Assembly: GCA_947464365.1 (NCBI GenBank)
Contig: CANHWS010000093.1
Coordinates: 1 to 11,458, forward strand
DNA from: Cytophagaceae bacterium
GTDB taxonomy: Bacteria; Bacteroidota; Bacteroidia; Cytophagales; Flexibacteraceae
Length of the DNA: 11,458 bases
Direction of reading: 5' to 3'
Shown: positions 7,685 through 11,458 of the stretch, piece by piece
How the letters are laid out: every line of letters starts with the position of its first letter
Numbering within the stretch: position 1 is the first letter of the stretch
Notes under the pieces: generated by a model
The model's input: only the letters and a program-made list of their open reading frames with translations
Database searches by the model: none
Told to the model about the DNA's origin: nothing
Program-made: the position numbers and the translations under genes

Positions 7685-8182
7685 ATGACACCAGAGTCAC
7701 TCAATATCCGGACCGAAACCTACCCTGCGTACACCGGGCTTGGCATCCAGCGGACAGCCAAAATCGAGGACCTGCCCAAAATCATGGGCCCCTTGTTCTA
7801 CCAAGTCAATGCACAAGTGAAAGCAGAAAGCCTGATGCCCCAAGCAGGATTCACACTATCTTTATCCTATGACGGCCCAACAAACTCCCTCACCTTCATC
7901 AGTGGGATGCTTACAAGCACTACTGGTATGGGTGCCGGCGAAATCGTGGTCGTGAACGAACCAGCAAAAAAATCCTTGATTGCAGACTATTACGGCGGCT
8001 TCGAGGGCTTGGCAACAGTTTATAGTGTCATTAGCAGATGGGCAAAAGACAACAATATGGTCCTAGGCGATGGCGCCATCGAGCTCTATCTTTCTGACCC
8101 AAGCAAAGTCGCAACACCAGCTGATAACCACACCCGCATCGTCTGGCCAATTGCCTATGAGGCCAAAACGAGTTTAGCCTAA
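7685..8182 (+). CDS. Stand-alone GyrI-like / AraC-type effector-binding domain protein
   Basis: This 165-residue cytoplasmic protein resembles the GyrI-like (AraC_E_bind, SOUL-like fold) small-molecule binding superfamily. The clearest match is the second half: IADYYGGFEGLATVYSVI (99-116), then a helix with RWA, then AIELYLSDPS (131-140) and RIVWPI (151-156). This is the usual order Y-x-G ... l...w ... E-x-Y-l-x-D-P ... T-x-I-x-x-P. Glu133 corresponds to the acidic residue that contacts cationic ligands in BmrR-type domains. There is no DNA-binding domain, so it is a free-standing member. Such proteins are reported to bind or hydrolyse lipophilic toxins or to inhibit partners such as gyrase; which applies here is unknown. 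ATG at 7685 has no Shine-Dalgarno. The gene is single, divergent from htpG, and ends in a strong terminator. Confidence 0.8.
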   Translation: MTPESLNIRTETYPAYTGLGIQRTAKIEDLPKIMGPLFYQVNAQVKAESLMPQAGFTLSLSYDGPTNSLTFISGMLTSTTGMGAGEIVVVNEPAKKSLIADYYGGFEGLATVYSVISRWAKDNNMVLGDGAIELYLSDPSKVATPADNHTRIVWPIAYEAKTSLA

Positions 8183-8186
8183 AGAA

Positions 8187-8233
8187 AAAAGCCAGCCTGA
8201 TCAACAAAATGATTGGCTGGCTTTTGGTTTTTT
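8187..8233. terminator. Strong bidirectional terminator between the GyrI-like gene and the FAD oxidase gene
   Basis: AAAAGCCAGCC (8187-8197) pairs perfectly with GGCTGGCTTTT (8215-8225). Inner pairing ATCA (8200-8203) with TGAT (8210-8213) leaves a six-base loop. GG and six T follow on the plus strand (8228-8233). On the minus strand the stem runs into TTTTTTCTTT, so it also serves the convergent gene. It starts five bases after the stop codon of the GyrI-like gene. Confidence 0.92.
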
Positions 8234-8278
8234 GACCCTGTGACTTAGACCCGTTTGCAGTCCAAAATCAATCCTCGT

Positions 8279-9730
8279 TTAGAAAATCTTACCCGGATTC
8301 AGGATGCCATTCGGGTCAAACACCCGCTTGATGCCCCGCATCAACTCAAACTGGATGGGCTGAAGTGCAATGTCCATATAGGGTTTCTGGACGTAGCCAA
8401 TGCCATGCTCACCACTGATTGTGCCACCAAGGCCAACCGTAAGGGTGAATATCTCCCTGATGGCTTTTGGCAACTCTTGCTCCCATGTATGTTCGTCCAA
8501 GTCGCCCTTGATGATGTTGATATGGAGGTTACCATCCCCAGCATGGCCATAGCAGACCGACTTGAAGCCAAACTTGTCGCCGATGGTTTTGACACCCCGC
8601 AACAATTGTGGCAGGGCTGCACGTGGCACTACAGTGTCCTCTTCTTTATAGACAGAGTTGTGACGCACTGCATAAGGGGCCTTGCGGCGCAACATCCAAA
8701 GTTGATCTTTTTGCTCAGCACTTTCGCCTAGCAGTACCTCGCCAACATCAAAGCGCTCAAGGGCTGTATAAATGCGTTCGGCATCTTGGTAAAGTTGGTC
8801 CATTTCGTTGCCATCAACTTCCACTAAAAGGTGGGCCTGGATATTGGCTGGGACCACGATGCTACTCTGGGTATAGCTTATGGCCCAGTCGATGGCATCG
8901 CGCTCCATAAACTCCATACAGCTTGGTACGATGCCTGCCATAAAGATCGCTGAAACAGCTTCGCAAGCCTCCTCAGCACTGCTGAACGGAATTAGCATCA
9001 CCAAGTTGTGTTTCGGAAAGGGCCTTAGCTTAAAGACCGCCTTCGTGACAATGCCTAGCGTGCCTTCGCTGCCCACCATCAGCTGGGTGAGGTTATAGCC
9101 GGTGCTGTACTTGAGGGTATTAGCCCCCGTCCAGATAATGTCCCCATTGGCCAAGACAACCTCAAGGTTGAGCACATTTTCGCGCGTGGTGCCATACTTA
9201 ACAGCCCGAGGGCCACCACTGCTCTGGGCGATGTTACCTCCTAGGAAACAGCTACCCTTACTAGCTGGGTCAACCGCATAGAATAGGTCATATTTCTGAA
9301 CCTCGTTCTGGAAGGCCTCATTGACCACGCCAGGCTCCACAATGGCTTGGTGGTTATTCGGGTCGATCTTCAGGATGCGGTTAAAGCGCTCCATGCTGAG
9401 GCAGATGCCACGCTGGATAGCCAAGGCACTGCCACTAAGGCCTGTGCCTGCTCCACGTGCCGTGATTGGTATCAGGTGCTCATTACAATACTTAAGGATC
9501 TGGCTGACCTGCTCAGTTGTATCTGGCTTAACGACAAGATCTGGCGGGAAAGAAAGGTCCTCCGTTTCGTCATGGCCGTAATCAGCTAGGCTTTCCTCGT
9601 CCACTAAAACGAATTGCTCTCCCACAATTTCACGCATTCTCACAATAGCACCCGCTACTTTGCTGGCTGTAGGTGGCAATACAAGGTCCGTTGAGGAGAT
9701 GGAGGTCATAATATCTAGGTCAGTCATCAT
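8279..9730 (-). CDS. FAD-linked 2-hydroxyacid dehydrogenase, GlcD / D-lactate dehydrogenase type
   Basis: This 483-residue flavoenzyme belongs to the VAO/PCMH superfamily. It likely oxidises D-lactate, glycolate or a related 2-hydroxyacid and passes electrons to a quinone or carrier. The FAD-binding domain (about 62-238) shows PITARGAGTGLSGSA (88-102), GGNIAQSSGG (164-173), YGTTRENVL (179-187) and the TGYNLTQLMVGSEGTLGIVT segment (210-229). The C-terminal cap domain shows Arg348-Arg349, YGHAGDGNLHINI (394-406) and GGTISGEHGIG (435-445), with the usual metal/substrate His and Glu. Length is normal for a single-subunit GlcD; no GlcE or GlcF neighbour is present, and no Fe-S domain is fused. ATG at 9730 is followed by Met2 and Met8, so the start is uncertain by up to seven codons. 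The gene is divergent from the lipoprotein pair. Exact substrate is not determinable. Confidence 0.93.
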   Translation of the reverse strand: MMTDLDIMTSISSTDLVLPPTASKVAGAIVRMREIVGEQFVLVDEESLADYGHDETEDLSFPPDLVVKPDTTEQVSQILKYCNEHLIPITARGAGTGLSGSALAIQRGICLSMERFNRILKIDPNNHQAIVEPGVVNEAFQNEVQKYDLFYAVDPASKGSCFLGGNIAQSSGGPRAVKYGTTRENVLNLEVVLANGDIIWTGANTLKYSTGYNLTQLMVGSEGTLGIVTKAVFKLRPFPKHNLVMLIPFSSAEEACEAVSAIFMAGIVPSCMEFMERDAIDWAISYTQSSIVVPANIQAHLLVEVDGNEMDQLYQDAERIYTALERFDVGEVLLGESAEQKDQLWMLRRKAPYAVRHNSVYKEEDTVVPRAALPQLLRGVKTIGDKFGFKSVCYGHAGDGNLHINIIKGDLDEHTWEQELPKAIREIFTLTVGLGGTISGEHGIGYVQKPYMDIALQPIQFELMRGIKRVFDPNGILNPGKIF

Positions 9731-9983
9731 AAAGCAAGTAAGGGCGGTATGCCCAAGTATCTGAGGAATAAAAAGCCCAAAAGCTGAGGTGGGAAACCGG
9801 AGCTGCTAGTTGCCCGTTGGCATCAAAAATGCGAGACCAGCACCATAATAAAACAGACTGCCGTACTTTAGTATTACAGAGCCTCGGCTCAGGCACAGTC
9901 AACTTAGTAGCATTTTGGCGCCGCCTTTGCATTTGGCCTCCGGATGCGCAAAATTACTAAGGTAACATCGTTTTTATTGCCTA
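9731..9983. other. Divergent intergenic region, no gene assigned
   Basis: These 253 bases separate the FAD dehydrogenase gene (minus) from the lipoprotein genes (plus). A perfect match to the Bacteroidota -7 consensus TAnnTTTG lies on the minus strand at 9956-9949 (TAATTTTG), but no TTG sits at a proper distance. A small dyad, GCCT/AGGC, occurs at 9881-9894. A minus ORF of 70 codons (9932-9720) fits no known protein and is Trp/Arg/Cys-rich, so I did not call it. Confidence 0.3.
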
Positions 9984-10625
9984 ATGCTCAAACTAGGACA
10001 GAAACTCATATCAAAAGCTCCAGATTCTCTAAAGAGTCTGGGTGGGTATATGCAGTTAGGATTGATGGCCTTCGCATTTAGCCTTTTAGCCATCCTCAGC
10101 AGTTGTTTTGCGCTGCGCGAGCCAGCGGTGCCGACAGCAACCACCAGCTGGATAAGCCCTACCGAGCCAGACGTCCTCCTTGATAACTTCAGACAAGCCA
10201 TCACGACCCTCAATCTAGTCAATTATGAGCGTTGTTTTCGCAATCCGGGTTTTCGTTACGTGCCCGATCCATCGGTCAGCGGCCAGAACGTAGGCATTTT
10301 TCAGCGTTGGACAATCCAGGAGGAGCTGGAGTACCTCAAGAACTTGCGCAACAATGGCACAACCTTAAGCAATAACAGGTTAGAGCTAAGCAACCCACGC
10401 CAAATATTCCTTAATGCCGACTCTCTTGAGTTCACGGCAACATACAGCCTCCAGATGTACCATGCGGATACAAGCTTCAACAAATTTCAGTTCCAGGGCA
10501 ACGTCTTGCTAACTTTGGTCCGGAATCGTAGTAACGAATGGGCCATCCGCAACTGGCAAGACACCAAGGGTAGCAGCAACCCCTTTTGCTGGACAGACCT
10601 TAAACAACACTTTGTTTCACCCTAG
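9984..10625 (+). CDS. Putative lipoprotein, NTF2-like (first of a paralogous pair)
   Basis: This 213-residue protein is probably exported by Sec and anchored by lipid. A basic leader (Lys3, 7, 11, 17) is followed by a hydrophobic stretch and the lipobox LSSC, with Cys41 as acylation site. The mature part begins with a low-complexity Thr/Pro/Ser linker (about 46-62), then PDVLLDNFRQAIT (62-74), WTIQEELEYLKNLR (109-122) and a beta-rich end with LLTLVRNRSNEWAIRNW (175-191). The helix-then-sheet order ending in a WxIxxW strand resembles NTF2-like domains, but this is inference. ATG at 9984 is the first in the frame (TAA at 9963) and supplies the basic leader. Met23 (10050) would give a signal peptide without positive charge, so 9984 is preferred. 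The next gene, 12 bases on, encodes a similar protein. No enzymatic residues recognised. Confidence 0.8.
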   Translation: MLKLGQKLISKAPDSLKSLGGYMQLGLMAFAFSLLAILSSCFALREPAVPTATTSWISPTEPDVLLDNFRQAITTLNLVNYERCFRNPGFRYVPDPSVSGQNVGIFQRWTIQEELEYLKNLRNNGTTLSNNRLELSNPRQIFLNADSLEFTATYSLQMYHADTSFNKFQFQGNVLLTLVRNRSNEWAIRNWQDTKGSSNPFCWTDLKQHFVSP

Positions 10626-10637
10626 CAAAACAAGGCC

Positions 10638-11180
10638 ATGGCACATCTACCAGTCAGCATGCGGCGATTGTTTTTAGGGCTAGGCATTGTCCTGAGCCTT
10701 GCCCTAGGTTTGATTAGCTGCAATCCCTTTGCCCCTGCCCTGGATGCCACACTTACCGACCGAAATACCGTTTTGGGGGACCGCCGATCGATCAAAGGCA
10801 TGTTTGAGTACTTCCGGAATACCTACGAGCTACGTGACTCGTTATTGTACGGGCGTATGATCACCCGGGACTTTAGGTTTACTTTTTTCGACTTTGCCAA
10901 CAACAACCTCGTCTACTGGGACCGCGACCAGGAGATGCAGGCTACTTTTAATATGTTCCGCTCAGTGAAGTCTGTGTCTCTGATCTGGAACAACTATGTC
11001 TCGACCGATACAGTCAATAACGACACCTTGGCACAAGCCCAGCGGTACTTCAACCTCACGATTGTGCAGGATGACCAGAATATTTTCAGAGGTACAGGCA
11101 GCGCCCAGCTAACCTTTGTGAGGGCCAACAGAGAGTCCGAATGGCGCATCAAAAGTTGGTATGATCGTAGTGATTTCTGA
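10638..11180 (+). CDS. Putative lipoprotein, NTF2-like (second of a paralogous pair)
   Basis: This 180-residue protein has a textbook lipoprotein signal: Arg9-Arg10, a hydrophobic core (11-25) and lipobox LISC with Cys28. Asn follows the Cys, and no Asp is at +2. The mature domain runs parallel to that of the gene before it. Residues GMFEYFRNTYEL (54-65) match NFRQAITTL, ITRDFRFTF (75-83) matches NPGFRYVP, YWDRDQEMQATFNMFR (93-108) matches the WTIQEELEYLKNLR helix, and LTFVRANRESEWRIKSW (158-174) matches LTLVRNRSNEWAIRNW. The two are thus probably ancient tandem duplicates. ATG at 10638 starts 12 bases after the preceding stop, so the genes are almost certainly cotranscribed. Met8 (10659) is an equally good or better start, since it puts two arginines directly after Met. 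Role unknown; an envelope function is likely. Confidence 0.82.
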   Translation: MAHLPVSMRRLFLGLGIVLSLALGLISCNPFAPALDATLTDRNTVLGDRRSIKGMFEYFRNTYELRDSLLYGRMITRDFRFTFFDFANNNLVYWDRDQEMQATFNMFRSVKSVSLIWNNYVSTDTVNNDTLAQAQRYFNLTIVQDDQNIFRGTGSAQLTFVRANRESEWRIKSWYDRSDF

Positions 11181-11458
11181 TCACTATCATGGCTGGATAT
11201 GCTGCTATGTGCAACCTGGGTTTGAGTCTGGGGGGCTCTTACGCTACTTTTGAACACCCCACTTCGTCAGGCGCCTTGTTTGGCTTTGCTTTTTGCCTGA
11301 CACCAACTCCGATGCCTTCTGCCCATTTGGGTTTGCTCAACCTTCTCGTGTTTCCGCAAGATTATCAGCATACGGCTTTGCATCGTCGTCACCCCGATCA
11401 TTCGTTATGTTTTGATTACCCCATGTCCCAATCCTGTTGATCTGCGCTAGCATGTCAT
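11181..11458. other. Region after the lipoprotein pair, no gene assigned
   Basis: No convincing gene lies in these 278 bases. GTCAGGC (11266-11272) and GCCTGAC (11295-11301) can form a 7-bp stem with a 22-base loop, but no T-tract follows on either strand, so I do not call a terminator. A plus ORF (11189-11440) and a minus frame open from the right edge to a stop at 11337 exist, but neither resembles a known protein. Confidence 0.3.

Noticed and set aside
8255..8731. Plus-strand ORF of 158 codons
   Set aside because: Antisense to the well-conserved C-terminal part of the FAD dehydrogenase.
9720..9932. Minus-strand ORF of 70 codons upstream of the FAD dehydrogenase
   Set aside because: Unusual composition rich in Trp, Arg and Cys, overlaps the start of a real gene and resembles no known protein.
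11266..11301. 7-bp inverted repeat as a terminator of the lipoprotein operon
   Set aside because: 22-base loop and no T-run on either side.
11189..11440. Plus-strand ORF of 83 codons after the second lipoprotein
   Set aside because: No signal peptide, domain or homology pattern; His/Pro-rich, looks like noise.
11337..11456. Minus-strand frame open from the right edge to TGA at 11339-11337
   Set aside because: Only 39 codons, hydrophilic; could be the end of a gene beyond the window but nothing supports it.

Overview
The window reads as chromosomal DNA of a member of the Bacteroidota, perhaps a Cytophagales-like lineage (rank below phylum is inference). Four things support this. There is a giant secreted protein with a type IX secretion (T9SS) type A C-terminal sorting domain. 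A partial gene at the left edge has a signal peptide ending in the phylum-typical Ala-Gln. HtpG has the sequence style of this phylum. Start codons lack recognisable Shine-Dalgarno sequences. Base composition looks balanced, and I see no insertion sequence, CRISPR array, tRNA or rRNA.

Layout. (1) 1-126, minus: N-terminal end of a secreted protein running off the left edge. (2) 127-363: divergent intergenic region with a striking cluster of the hexamer TATGAC. (3) 364-4308, plus: 1314-residue modular surface/secreted protein (signal peptide, about six SBBP-type beta-propeller blades, three Ig-like repeats, a beta-rich adhesin-like section, T9SS tail), followed by a hairpin terminator. (4) 4495-5517, plus: a TauE/SafE (TSUP) membrane transporter with an extra soluble C-terminal domain, preceded by an 11-bp stem-loop almost touching the start codon. 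It ends at a terminator shared with convergent htpG. (5) 5600-7429, minus: htpG, the bacterial Hsp90. (6) 7685-8182, plus: a free-standing GyrI-like effector-binding domain protein, divergent from htpG. It ends at a strong terminator shared with the next gene. (7) 8279-9730, minus: a GlcD-type FAD-linked 2-hydroxyacid dehydrogenase. (8) 9984-11180, plus: two adjacent lipoprotein genes, 12 bases apart, whose products look like distant paralogues (possibly NTF2-like). (9) 11181-11458: no gene assigned.

The genes do not form one pathway. The window is a series of mono- or bicistronic units arranged in divergent and convergent pairs, with terminators at the convergent points. The envelope theme (T9SS cargo, lipoprotein pair, partial secreted protein, transporter) surrounds two housekeeping enzymes. 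I found no clear new defence or mobile system. The most notable points are the TATGAC cluster, the stem-loop upstream of the TSUP gene, the TSUP C-terminal extension and the paralogous lipoprotein pair.
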